Counted from the first letter of the stretch, positions 1 through 6,532 are shown. The stretch is DNA of 11,205 nt from DATBFX01 sp036558305 (GCA_036558305.1 DATBFX010000089.1:1-11205); one strand, 5' to 3'. The notes: generated by a model not told the origin, from the letters alone. Numbers and translations: made by a program.

Positions 1-1
1 G

Positions 2-628
2 ACGATCTACCGGGTGTTTTTGCTGCCGGGCGCGCTTCAGGTCGATCTCTCCTTCGGACCGGCCGCGGAGTTCGGGGCGCGGGGACCGCGGTTCCGCTTG
101 CTCTTCGGCGAGGCGGTGGAGAAGCCGTGGGCGGCGCCGCCGTCGCTGGAATTCGAGTTCGGGCTGGCGGTCCACCACGCGGTGCGCGGGTACCTCTGCC
201 TCGAGCGGGGGCGGTTGTGGCAGGCGGAATACTGGATCAGCGCGCTCCGCGACCACACGCTGACGCTCGCCTGCCTGCGCCGCGGGTTGGAGGCGAGTTA
301 CGGGCGAGGGTTCGACGGCCTACCGGCGGAAGTGCGTGACCCGCTGGCGGCTTCCCTGGTGGGCGAATTGACGGCGGACGGACTGCGGCGGGCGCTGGCG
401 GTGGCGACGACCGGGCTGTTGCGCGAGGCCGGTAATCTCTCCGAGGTGGAACGGGTGCGGCCGATGCTGGCGGAGATATTCGGTCTCTTGCCGCCGCGCT
501 TTACGCTCGAGTCGATCTTCGGTTCGGTCGAACCGCTTCCCAACCAATCGGCCGATCTCGATCGGGAGATCGAAGAGGCGATGGAGGATCACGCGGATGA
601 GGTCGTCCGCAAGATAACCAATCCATGA
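2..628 (+). CDS. Nucleotidyltransferase-family protein, C-terminal part (5' end outside window)
   Basis: The frame is open to the left edge, reading TIYRVFLLPGALQVDLSF before continuing, so the true start lies upstream and the in-frame GTG at 14 is not the start. The segment LQVDLSF looks like the strand carrying the third catalytic carboxylate of the polymerase-beta/nucleotidyltransferase fold. The Gly-Ser and DxD motifs would lie upstream, outside the window. The rest is a mainly helical C-terminal domain (for example GRLWQAEYWISALRDHTL), as in antibiotic-type nucleotidyltransferases and in uncharacterised relatives from actinobacteria and Chloroflexota. The expected activity is transfer of a nucleotide to a small molecule or protein; the substrate cannot be told. 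The stop codon overlaps a downstream ATG (ATGA), the kind of coupling seen in operons, but the gene that should follow seems degraded. Family assignment rests on remembered similarity and is moderate. Confidence 0.7.
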   Translation, partial: TIYRVFLLPGALQVDLSFGPAAEFGARGPRFRLLFGEAVEKPWAAPPSLEFEFGLAVHHAVRGYLCLERGRLWQAEYWISALRDHTLTLACLRRGLEASYGRGFDGLPAEVRDPLAASLVGELTADGLRRALAVATTGLLREAGNLSEVERVRPMLAEIFGLLPPRFTLESIFGSVEPLPNQSADLDREIEEAMEDHADEVVRKITNP

Positions 629-672
629 TCGTCCTCGATGCCTATGCCTTCCTACGGGCGATCATCCGCCCG
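625..672 (+). pseudogene. Possible remnant of a PIN-domain toxin gene (N-terminal residues only)
   Basis: An ATG overlapping the stop of the upstream gene (ATGA) begins MIVLDAYAFLRAI. This closely resembles the first beta strand of PIN-domain ribonucleases (typically MIVLDAYALxAF), with the first catalytic Asp at residue 5. After about a dozen residues the resemblance stops, and no reading frame up to 834 continues a PIN domain. The frame happens to run on without a stop into the nitrile hydratase beta gene at 835, so an automatic caller could extend that gene by 70 residues. I read this as the stump of a deleted toxin gene fused by chance to the next gene's upstream region. A chance match of about ten residues cannot be excluded. 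Confidence 0.35.
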
Positions 673-800
673 GCAACGCCGCAGGACGCGGTACCAGCGC
701 GGACAGCGACGACACCGTTTGGGGCGGGTTGCGGGTGCGGTCGCGGGTCGTCGCCCGTGCACAACTCCGAGGCGAACGGCGCGGTCCCGTCATCGTGCGA

Positions 801-806
801 TAGACT
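801..806 (+). promoter_or_regulatory. Possible -10 element for the nitrile hydratase operon
   Basis: TAGACT sits 29 bases before the nthB start codon and matches the TAnnnT core of a sigma-70-type -10 box. No convincing TTGACA-like -35 is seen 16-18 bases upstream, where the sequence is GC-rich. Tentative. Confidence 0.25.
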
Positions 807-834
807 GGACGCGAGGTCGAAAAGGAAGGCGGCG

Positions 835-1491
835 ATGAACGGCGTTCACGATCTCGGGGGCATGCACGGGTTCGGGCCGGTCGTGCGCGAGGAGAACGAG
901 CCGACGTTCCACGCGGACTGGGAGGCGCGCGTTTGGGGGATGCTGCAGGTGATCCGGGGGCAGGGGTACGTGACGATCGACGCGTCCCGCTACGGGATCG
1001 AGCGGATGCCGCCGGCCGAGTATCTGCGGGCGTCGTACTACGAGCGGTGGCTGGCATCGCTCGAATACAACCTGACCGTGGAGGGCCTCGTTGCCGGCGG
1101 CGAGGTGGAGGCCAAGATCGAGGAGCTTCGTCGCGATCCCGACGCCGCACCACGCCTGGACGCCGTCGCGACACCGCCCCCGCCCCGTCAACACCCGGCA
1201 TCGCCGCCGCCACCCGCGCCGCGGTTTGCGGTCGGCGACGAGGTGGTGACGCGGAACGTGCATCCGGTCGGTCACACGCGGCTGCCGCGCTATGCGCGTG
1301 GCAAGCGGGGGGTGATCCAGCGGTACCACGGACCGCAGGTCTTCCCCGATACCAACGCGCACGGGCTGGGCGAGCAGCCGCAACCGCTCTACAGCGTGCG
1401 GTTCGAGGCCCGCGATCTCTGGGGCGATTCCGCCGAGCCGCGGCAGACGGTGTCGCTCGACCTGTGCGACAGCTACCTCGATCCCGCCTGA
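835..1491 (+). CDS. nthB: Nitrile hydratase subunit beta
   Basis: This is the beta subunit of the alpha/beta nitrile hydratase, a cytoplasmic metalloenzyme that hydrates nitriles to amides. The N-terminus MNGVHDLGGMHGFGPV is the family hallmark, followed by the helical N-terminal domain with FHADWEARVWGML and SRYGIERM. Arg52 aligns with the conserved beta Arg that contacts the oxidised alpha cysteines in the Pseudonocardia thermophila enzyme. A proline-rich linker (about residues 111-129) leads to the C-terminal SH3-like beta barrel (about 130-218), with FAVGDEVVTRNVHPVGHTR and RYARGKRGVI; an Arg in that last motif is probably the second conserved active-site Arg. The length of 218 residues fits the family. 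I chose the ATG at 835 because AAAGGAAGG lies just upstream (821-829) and the hallmark begins exactly there; an in-frame ATG at 625 would add 70 unrelated residues. The gap to nthA is 13 bases, so the two are co-transcribed. The undivided beta argues against thiocyanate hydrolase, whose beta homologue is split. Confidence 0.95.
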   Translation: MNGVHDLGGMHGFGPVVREENEPTFHADWEARVWGMLQVIRGQGYVTIDASRYGIERMPPAEYLRASYYERWLASLEYNLTVEGLVAGGEVEAKIEELRRDPDAAPRLDAVATPPPPRQHPASPPPPAPRFAVGDEVVTRNVHPVGHTRLPRYARGKRGVIQRYHGPQVFPDTNAHGLGEQPQPLYSVRFEARDLWGDSAEPRQTVSLDLCDSYLDPA

Positions 1492-1504
1492 TGTGGAGTG
1501 ACCG

Positions 1505-2095
1505 ATGATGAGGTACGACCCCGAGCAGGAACCCTACGTGGCGCTGCGGACCAGGGCGTTGGAGTCGCTCCTGATCGAGAAGGGGTTGCTCACGGTCGAG
1601 GCGGTCGACGAGCGGATCAGCCAGTACGAGCGGGACATCGGGCCGCTGAACGGGGCGCGGGTCGTCGCCCGCGCCTGGGTCGATCCTGCCTTCAAGGAGC
1701 GACTCCTCCGGGACGGCACCGCCGCGATCGGCGAGTTGGGGTTGCCAACCAGCCTACCGTTGGTGGTCGTCGAGAACACGCCGGCGGACCACAACATGGT
1801 GGTCTGCACGCTCTGCTCGTGCTACCCGTGGACGGTGCTCGGGTTGCCGCCGACCTGGTACAAGGATTTCGCCTACCGCTCGCGCGCCGTGATCGAACCG
1901 CGGGCGGTGCTGGCGGAGTTCGGATTGCACCTGAATGAGGACGTGATGGTCCACGTCTGGGACAGCAGCGCCGAAGTCCGCTACATGGTCTTGCCGGAGC
2001 GACCGCCCGGCACCGAGGACCTGACCGAAGAGGAACTCGCGGCACTCGTCACGCGCGACGCCATGATCGGCGTGGCCAAGGTGAGCGGCGAGTGA
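1505..2095 (+). CDS. nthA: Nitrile hydratase subunit alpha, cobalt type
   Basis: This is the metal-binding subunit of nitrile hydratase. The metal-binding loop reads V-C-T-L-C-S-C-Y-P-W at residues 100-109. Thr between the first two cysteines marks the cobalt class (iron enzymes have Ser, CSLCSC). By homology, Cys101, Cys104 and Cys106 ligate Co(III), and Cys104 and Cys106 are oxidised to sulfinic and sulfenic acid. The downstream PPTWYKDFAYRSRAVIEPRAVLAEFG stretch, split here as PPTWYKDFAYRS and RAVIEPRAVLAEFG, is typical, as is the late VHVWDSSAEVRYMVLPERPPGT region. The length of 196 residues is normal. Two adjacent ATGs (1505, 1508) are possible starts; GGAG at 1495-1498 is 6 bases from the first, so I used 1505. 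The order beta-alpha-accessory matches known cobalt nitrile hydratase operons, whereas iron-type clusters are usually alpha-beta. Thiocyanate hydrolase gamma has the same cysteine motif but is unlikely given the intact neighbouring beta subunit. Confidence 0.96.
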   Translation: MMRYDPEQEPYVALRTRALESLLIEKGLLTVEAVDERISQYERDIGPLNGARVVARAWVDPAFKERLLRDGTAAIGELGLPTSLPLVVVENTPADHNMVVCTLCSCYPWTVLGLPPTWYKDFAYRSRAVIEPRAVLAEFGLHLNEDVMVHVWDSSAEVRYMVLPERPPGTEDLTEEELAALVTRDAMIGVAKVSGE

Positions 2096-2148
2096 CGAGC
2101 TACGAGCTTCGAGCTTGGGCGGAGCGTTCCTCGAAGCTCGTAGCTCGT
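2095..2148. repeat. Perfect 19-bp inverted repeat between nthA and the accessory gene
   Basis: The left arm ACGAGCTACGAGCTTCGAG (2095-2113) is exactly reverse-complementary to the right arm (2130-2148), with a 16-base loop. The left arm begins on the last base of the nthA stop codon. Each arm is internally repetitive (GAGCTACGAGCTTCGAGC). Flanking bases extend the symmetry imperfectly (GCGAGTGACGAGCT on the left against AGCTCGCCACTCGT on the right). No T-run follows, so it is not a standard terminator. It resembles a dispersed REP/MITE-like intergenic palindrome and, as RNA, would form a strong hairpin separating the enzyme subunits from the accessory gene. Confidence 0.85.
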
Positions 2149-2174
2149 AGCTCGCCACTCGTGAGGAAGTGGCG

Positions 2175-3014
2175 ATGAGCGACCGGCGGATCGAGGACCT
2201 CGGCGACGACATGGCGGTGCCGCGCAAGAACGGCGAGTTGGTGTTCGCCGCACCGTGGGAGGGGCGCGTCTTCGGGATGGCGGTCGCGCTCAACGACGAG
2301 CGGGTCTACGACTGGAACGCCTTTCGGGACCGGCTGGTTGCCGAGATCGCCGCGGCGGAGGAGCACGGGGACGAGTCGGGGTATTACGAACGGTGGCTCG
2401 CATCCTTCGAACGGCTCTTGCTGGAGACGGGCATTCTCACCGCCGAAGAACTCGATACCAGGACGGCGGAGTTCACCGCCGGGCTCTACGACCCGCACGA
2501 GCACTACGAGACGACGTCGGACGCGATCGCCAGCCTGACGCGCTCGCCGCACACCTCCAACGCGCGCAACATCGTCTGGCGGGCCGACGGCGAACCGATC
2601 AACGTCTTCCGGCGACCGGGGCAGCTCTTCGTCTGCGCCACCGGGTGCTGCTGCGGTCACACCGAGCGCGGGCATGCGCCGGTGCCGGTCGAGCTCTACC
2701 ATCATGAGTGGGCGCGGCGGCGCATTCGACATAAGGTGCACCTCTCGCTCGGTGGCTGCCTCGGTCCCTGCGCGCTCTCGAACGTGGCGCTGCTCCTTTA
2801 CGACGGCCACCAGATTTGGTTCCACTCGATCACCGGCGACGAGCAGGTGGTGGCGATCTACGACTACATCGAAGCAATGGTCCAGGCGGATTGCTATCTG
2901 CCGCCGCCCGAGACTCTCGCGTCCCAGGTCTTTGACGTGTTCGACTGGCCCGCGCCCTCACCGAAACCGCGGCTGGCCGCACCGGCGTACCGCGGCGGCA
3001 GCGGCGGAGGGTAA
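2175..3014 (+). CDS. Nitrile hydratase accessory protein fused to a thioredoxin-like [2Fe-2S] ferredoxin domain
   Basis: The protein has two parts (numbering here from this ATG). Residues about 18-105 resemble the N-terminal domain of nitrile hydratase beta and the stand-alone accessory/activator proteins (p14K/NhlE type): APWEGRVFGMAVAL, then YYERWLASFERLLLETGIL. Residues about 150-240 are a separate cysteine-rich domain: FVCATGCCCGH (Cys154, 158, 159, 160), then GGCLGPC (Cys195, Cys199), then a YDGHQIWFHSI strand and a final helix. The Cx(3-5)C plus Cx3C layout fits the thioredoxin-like [2Fe-2S] ferredoxin fold. The tail is low-complexity and Gly/Pro-rich. The probable role is cytoplasmic metallochaperone or activator that inserts cobalt into alpha and helps oxidise its cysteines; the cofactor actually bound (2Fe-2S or cobalt) is unknown. 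Start: GTG at 2169 is in frame, but GAGGAAG at 2162-2168 abuts it directly and is correctly spaced only for ATG 2175. The domain calls are firm; the metal-delivery role is inference. Confidence 0.85.
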   Translation: MSDRRIEDLGDDMAVPRKNGELVFAAPWEGRVFGMAVALNDERVYDWNAFRDRLVAEIAAAEEHGDESGYYERWLASFERLLLETGILTAEELDTRTAEFTAGLYDPHEHYETTSDAIASLTRSPHTSNARNIVWRADGEPINVFRRPGQLFVCATGCCCGHTERGHAPVPVELYHHEWARRRIRHKVHLSLGGCLGPCALSNVALLLYDGHQIWFHSITGDEQVVAIYDYIEAMVQADCYLPPPETLASQVFDVFDWPAPSPKPRLAAPAYRGGSGGG

Positions 3015-3205
3015 GCGGTCACCGAGGAGCTGTACGACCGACCTCGACATGGTGATTCTGAAGACAGTGGATCGGTCGAATCTGCGGTGTCTTTGGCACG
3101 ACGTGGCACGCGACGGTCGCGGACTGGGGGCGACGGCCGGTCGTGTGATGAGGTGCATCCGTGTCTTCTGGTTGCTATGCTGAAGGCCGTACAGGAGGGC
3201 ATGCG

Positions 3206-3484
3206 ATGAACGTCACGCTTACTCCCGAGGCCGAGGCGCTGGTGCGGCGGCAGATCGAGGCCGGGCGCTTCCAAACCGCGGACGAGGTAATCGAGGAGGC
3301 GCTCGGAGTGCTCGACGAGCGGGAGCGGATGGAGCAACTGCGCGCCAAGTTGCAGGTCGGGATCGATCAGGCAGATCGTGGCGAATTGGTTGACTGGACA
3401 CCGGAGTTGCGGGAACAGATCAGGCAGTCGGCACGCCGGCGGGTGAAGCTAGGCGAGAAGCCCGATCCCGATGTCTGCCCGTAG
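3206..3484 (+). CDS. parD: ParD-like antitoxin (ribbon-helix-helix)
   Basis: A 92-residue protein beginning MNVTLTPEAEALVRRQIEAG, followed by RFQTADEVIEEALGVLDER. This is the pattern of type II ParD/CC2985-family antitoxins: an N-terminal ribbon-helix-helix DNA-binding region (about 1-40) and a charged helical tail (about 41-92) that wraps the toxin. It should neutralise the ParE protein encoded next and repress their shared promoter. The start at 3206 is supported by AGGAGG at 3193-3198 with 7 bases of spacing; an in-frame upstream start would add 15 residues unlike the family. Its end overlaps the toxin gene by 14 bases, indicating translational coupling. The symbol is by family resemblance only. 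Confidence 0.85.
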   Translation: MNVTLTPEAEALVRRQIEAGRFQTADEVIEEALGVLDERERMEQLRAKLQVGIDQADRGELVDWTPELREQIRQSARRRVKLGEKPDPDVCP

Positions 3485-3779
3485 GCGGCGCTTGCGCATC
3501 ACGCCGCGTGCTCGGCAAGACTACGACGACATCCTGGTCTATTCCGAGGGAATCTGGGGGCAAGAACAGGCCGATCGGTATGAGGCAGCACTCAACAGGG
3601 CACTCGACGATCTGCTGGATTTTCCACTGATGGGCCGGACTCGGGACGACATTTCCCCTGGCCTGCGCAGCCGTCAGGCTCAGCAACACGTCATCTACTA
3701 CCGAGTTAAGGGCAACGTGATCGAGATCGTTCGCATCCTGCACGAGCGGATGGACGCGGTGCGGCAACTCTCCCCGTGA
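3471..3779 (+). CDS. parE: ParE/RelE-superfamily toxin
   Basis: A 102-residue protein with the ParE layout: basic N-terminus and first strand (RRLRITPRARQDYDDIL), two helices (YSEGIWGQEQADRYEAALNR, then ALDDLLDFPLMGRTRDD), and a C-terminal sheet (QHVIYYRVKGNVIEIVRIL, then HERMD). The phrase LxFPLMGRxRDD followed by an Arg-rich loop and HVIYYRV...I.IVRILHxRMD is very typical of ParE toxins. ParE proteins commonly poison DNA gyrase, while RelE relatives cleave ribosome-bound mRNA; which applies cannot be told from sequence alone. The ATG lies inside the antitoxin gene (14-base overlap), which supports a functional pair. The gene looks intact. Confidence 0.9.
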   Translation: MSARRRRLRITPRARQDYDDILVYSEGIWGQEQADRYEAALNRALDDLLDFPLMGRTRDDISPGLRSRQAQQHVIYYRVKGNVIEIVRILHERMDAVRQLSP

Positions 3780-3871
3780 ACCGCTGGACGCCTGCTGAAG
3801 CAACCGTTACGATCCCAACGGGTACCATCGACAATCGTGATGCAGGGACGGGTATGCGGAGGAGTGACCCC

Positions 3872-5338
3872 GTGGAGGCATACGACTTCGTCGTCGTCGG
3901 CGCCGGGTCGGCGGGGTGCGCGCTGGCGAACCGGTTGTCGACCGATCCGTCGGTTTCGGTGGCGTTGGTGGAGGCGGGCGGCGCGGACGACCGGGAGGCG
4001 ATCCGGGTGCCGCGGCAGTACTTCTCGCTCTGGGGGACGGATGTCGATTGGGGCTACGTCTCGACACCGCAGGCGGGAACGGTGGGGCGGACGCACGTGA
4101 TGCCGCGGGGACGGGTGCTCGGGGGGACGAGCAGTATCAACGGGATGGTCTACCTGCGGGGGGCGGCATCGGACTACGATGGGTGGGCGGCGGTCGGGTG
4201 CGCGGGCTGGGAGTGGGAGCGGGTGCGGGCGGCGTTCGAGGAGTTGGAGGAGTGGCTGCGACCGGCGGTGCTGGAACCGCACAACCCGCTGTCGGAGGTG
4301 ATGGTCGAGGCGGCGGTGCAGGCCGGATATCCGCGCAGCTCGTCGTTCGACAACGGGACGCTGGATGGGGCCGGCTTCAACAAGTCGACGATCCTCGACG
4401 GGGCGCGGCACAGCGCGCACCGGGCGTTCGTCGTGCCGGTGCGGGGTCGGACGAATCTGCGGGTCGTGAGCGAGGCGCGGGTGCTGCGGTTGGCGATGGA
4501 GGGACCGCGGGCGCGCGGCGTAGTCGTGCAACGGAACGGGGGTGTGGTCGAGACGATCGAAGCGGACGAGGTGATCGTCTGCGCGGGCGCATTCGATTCG
4601 CCGCGCCTGTTGATGCTTTCCGGGATCGGACCGGTGGCGGAGTTGGCGCGGCACGGGATCGCGCCGATTGCCGATCTGCCGGTGGGCGAGAACCTGATCG
4701 ACCACCTGTTGATCGGGATCGTCTACGACTCGTTCCAACCGATTTCCGATCTCAATGCCTACTGCACCGAGGGGTGTCTGTTTACCAGGTCGACGTCGGA
4801 GCGCGGCGACTGCGACCTCGAGATCTCGTTCGCGAAGGAACCGCATTTCGCGCCGGAGACGACCGACGGGAAGCCACGGTTCACGATCATTCCGGGGATC
4901 ACCAAACCGAAGAGCCGGGGAACGGTGCGCCTGACGGGGACCGATCCCGAAGCGCCGCTGGAGATCGATCCGCGCTACTTCGGCCATCCCGACGACATGG
5001 CGGCGATGATCCGGGCGGTCCGGATCAGCCGGCAGATCGGGGAGCAGGCGGCGCTCGACGGTTGGAACGCCGGCGAGCATTTTCCAGGGCCGGTGGTCGC
5101 GAGCGACGAGGCGATCGCGCGGTACGTGGCGCAGGACGTCAGCACCTGGTTCCATCCGGTCGGCACCTGCCGGATGGGAACGGGAAAGGACGCGGTGGTC
5201 GATCCGACGCTGCGGGTGCACGGCGTTGCGGGGTTGCGGGTGGCGGATGCGTCGATCATGCCCGACATCGTCGGGGTGAACACGCAGGCGGCTTCGACGA
5301 TGATCGGCTGGCGGGCCGGGGAGTTCGCGCTGGCGTGA
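3872..5338 (+). CDS. GMC-family FAD-dependent oxidoreductase (choline dehydrogenase-like)
   Basis: A flavoprotein of the glucose-methanol-choline family, expected to oxidise an alcohol. Visible elements: the FAD-binding Rossmann motif VVVGAGSAGCALANRLS near the N-terminus; the first GMC signature GRVLGGTSSINGMVYLRG; the second signature GAFDSPRLLMLSGIGP; and the C-terminal catalytic region WFHPVGTCRMG with His428, followed by GVNTQAASTMIGWRAGEFA with Asn470. This is the usual His/Asn pair about 42 residues apart. There is no signal peptide, so it is probably cytoplasmic. The substrate is not deducible; choline, other alcohols and aromatic alcohols are all known in the family. Start: ATG 3854 is possible, but GTG 3872 has an excellent GGAGGAG (3858-3864) 7 bases upstream and gives the classic opening (M)EAYDFVVVGAGSAG. 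The length of 488 residues is slightly short of the 500-550 common in the family. It lies 92 bases after parE and probably has its own promoter. Confidence 0.93.
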   Translation: MEAYDFVVVGAGSAGCALANRLSTDPSVSVALVEAGGADDREAIRVPRQYFSLWGTDVDWGYVSTPQAGTVGRTHVMPRGRVLGGTSSINGMVYLRGAASDYDGWAAVGCAGWEWERVRAAFEELEEWLRPAVLEPHNPLSEVMVEAAVQAGYPRSSSFDNGTLDGAGFNKSTILDGARHSAHRAFVVPVRGRTNLRVVSEARVLRLAMEGPRARGVVVQRNGGVVETIEADEVIVCAGAFDSPRLLMLSGIGPVAELARHGIAPIADLPVGENLIDHLLIGIVYDSFQPISDLNAYCTEGCLFTRSTSERGDCDLEISFAKEPHFAPETTDGKPRFTIIPGITKPKSRGTVRLTGTDPEAPLEIDPRYFGHPDDMAAMIRAVRISRQIGEQAALDGWNAGEHFPGPVVASDEAIARYVAQDVSTWFHPVGTCRMGTGKDAVVDPTLRVHGVAGLRVADASIMPDIVGVNTQAASTMIGWRAGEFALA

Positions 5339-5365
5339 GGTGGGGTGGGCCATCCGCCGTCCGGC

Positions 5366-5383
5366 GTCGATCGTAGGATCGAC
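5366..5383. promoter_or_regulatory. Short palindrome overlapping a possible -10 box upstream of the CHRD gene
   Basis: GTCGATC-GTAG-GATCGAC is a perfect 7-bp inverted repeat with a 4-base centre. TAGGAT (5374-5379), inside it, resembles a -10 hexamer. It lies 28 bases past the oxidoreductase stop and about 100 bases before the CHRD start. It could be an operator; there is no T-run to make it a terminator. No clear -35 is visible. Confidence 0.3.
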
Positions 5384-5483
5384 AGACACTGGCAGTCGGC
5401 GAGGCGGGCATGACCTACCGGCAGACACGGGCGCTGGCGCGGGGCTTCCGCGCTTGCCAAGCGACGATCGAAGGAGAGCGGGT

Positions 5484-5960
5484 ATGAAGGTGCGACGGTT
5501 GGGGTTGCTTCAACTGGTCACGGCCGTCTTCGCCGTGGCCGCCTTCGCCCTCGCGGGCACCGTCGAGGCCGCGCGGAATCCCGACGCCGATCAGGGCGGT
5601 AGGCGACTGACTGCGACCTTGCTCGGCAGCAACGAGATCGCCGGCGGCGACCTCGACGGGTCCGGTGGGGTGGTTGTGACGCTCAACCAGGGTCAGGGAG
5701 TCGTCTGCTTCGAACTGACCACGACGGGGATCGCGACGCCGACCCGGGCGCACATTCACCAGGGTCCCGCCGGGGTCAACGGCGCCATCGTCGTCGACTT
5801 GCTCAACAACAACACGACCGAGGGACCATTGAGCGGGTGCCTGGCAAACGTCGACCCCGACCTGATCAAGGACATCCGGCAAAATCCGGACCAGTACTAC
5901 TTCAATGTTCACAATGCCGACTTCCCCGGCGGCGCGCTTCGGGGCCAACTCACCAAATAG
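5484..5960 (+). CDS. Secreted CHRD-domain protein
   Basis: A 158-residue exported protein. The N-terminus has basic residues (K2, R4, R5), a hydrophobic core (about 6-25) and a likely signal peptidase I site after VEA (residue 29). The mature part is a single CHRD domain (about 40-157), the beta-rich fold first noted in chordin: LTATLLGSNEI at its start, the characteristic THIHQG-like segment (here RAHIHQGPAGVNGAIVV) and the ending YYFNVHNADFPGGALRGQL. CHRD proteins of bacteria are extracytoplasmic and mostly of unknown function; some are proposed to be binding or copper/His-site proteins. Two cysteines (in VVCFEL and GCLAN) could form a disulfide. ATG 5484 follows AAGGAG (5471-5476) by 7 bases and gives the signal peptide directly; the longer in-frame opening from 5340 lacks support. 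The gene is monocistronic, ending at a strong terminator. Confidence 0.92.
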   Translation: MKVRRLGLLQLVTAVFAVAAFALAGTVEAARNPDADQGGRRLTATLLGSNEIAGGDLDGSGGVVVTLNQGQGVVCFELTTTGIATPTRAHIHQGPAGVNGAIVVDLLNNNTTEGPLSGCLANVDPDLIKDIRQNPDQYYFNVHNADFPGGALRGQLTK

Positions 5961-5993
5961 CCCGAATCCTCGACGGCCGGTGTCAAGCGGGAC

Positions 5994-6025
5994 GGCGGGA
6001 CGGCCCTGGTCGTCCCGCCTTTTTT
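5994..6025 (+). terminator. Intrinsic terminator after the CHRD gene
   Basis: GGCGGGACG (5994-6002) pairs perfectly with CGTCCCGCC (6011-6019) across an 8-base loop and is followed by six T residues (6020-6025). It starts 33 bases past the CHRD stop codon. On the opposite strand the hairpin has no U-tract, so it terminates + strand transcription only. Confidence 0.93.
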
Positions 6026-6047
6026 GTGGGCGCGGGATGTCTCCGCC

Positions 6048-6532
6048 TCAATCCGGTTCGTGAACAAACCAGGCGCGGATGCCGCGGGCGTGATCGTCGA
6101 AGTGCGTAAAGGTGCTGCCCGCAAAGATCCGCCAGGGTGGGACGCCCCGAGCCGTTTCGGCAAGCTCCCGGAAGCGAGACGGGTCGTTCAGATCGTCGTC
6201 GCCGAGCGATTCCAGTCCAGGCAGCAATGCGGCCCAGATCGCTCGTTCCTCGGCCATGACCTCGGGGAGGGGGGATCGCGGTTCTCGGCGAAGACGGCGG
6301 CGTTCCGCTCGTCCGGGCGCAGCGCCCAGAGCGGCGACCCGACCAGCGCCCGCTCCCGGATCACCCCGATCATCTCGCGTTCGCTCCAGGCGACGTGGGC
6401 GATCGCGTCCTTGACCGACCACCCACCGGCCAAAACGGGCTCGGTCAAGCGGTTCGCGGGAACCCGCGCGATCGTCCCTTCCCAGGCGCGCCGGGCCGTG
6501 CCGACCTTGTCGAGAAAGTCCGCCCTGTTCAT
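6048..6532 (-). pseudogene. DinB/ClbS-like four-helix-bundle protein, frameshifted
   Basis: Two overlapping minus-strand frames together encode one protein of about 160 residues. The first (start ATG at 6532) reads MNRADFLDKVGTARRAWEGT and then GGWSVKDAIAHVAWSEREM up to AENRD. The sense then moves to another frame with LPEVMAEERAIWAALLPGLE through FTHFDDHARGIRAWFVHEPD, ending at 6048. The GWSVKDxIAHVxWxE motif (His46) and the late HFDDH motif are typical of the DinB/ClbS-DfsB superfamily; these histidines are the usual metal-ligand positions. The junction is a run of six C on the minus strand (+ strand 6269-6274), and adding one C restores a continuous frame. Start support: AGGAG at + positions 6539-6543, 6 bases from the ATG. 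It could be a real mutation, a slippage site or a sequencing error; the rest is well conserved, so any loss is recent. Confidence 0.82.

Noticed and set aside
625..834. 70-residue N-terminal extension of nthB from the in-frame ATG at 625
   Set aside because: The nitrile hydratase beta hallmark MNGVHDLGGMHG begins exactly at the ATG at 835, which has its own AAAGGAAGG ribosome site; the extension has no family match.
835..2095. Thiocyanate hydrolase instead of nitrile hydratase
   Set aside because: The VCTLCSC motif is shared, but thiocyanate hydrolase has its beta-like region split over two genes, while here it is one full-length beta subunit.
3698..5428. Long open frame of 576 codons on the minus strand opposite the GMC oxidoreductase
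   Set aside because: It is antisense to a gene with clear motifs; its translation is Arg/Pro/His-rich with no recognisable domain, as expected from a GC-rich shadow frame.
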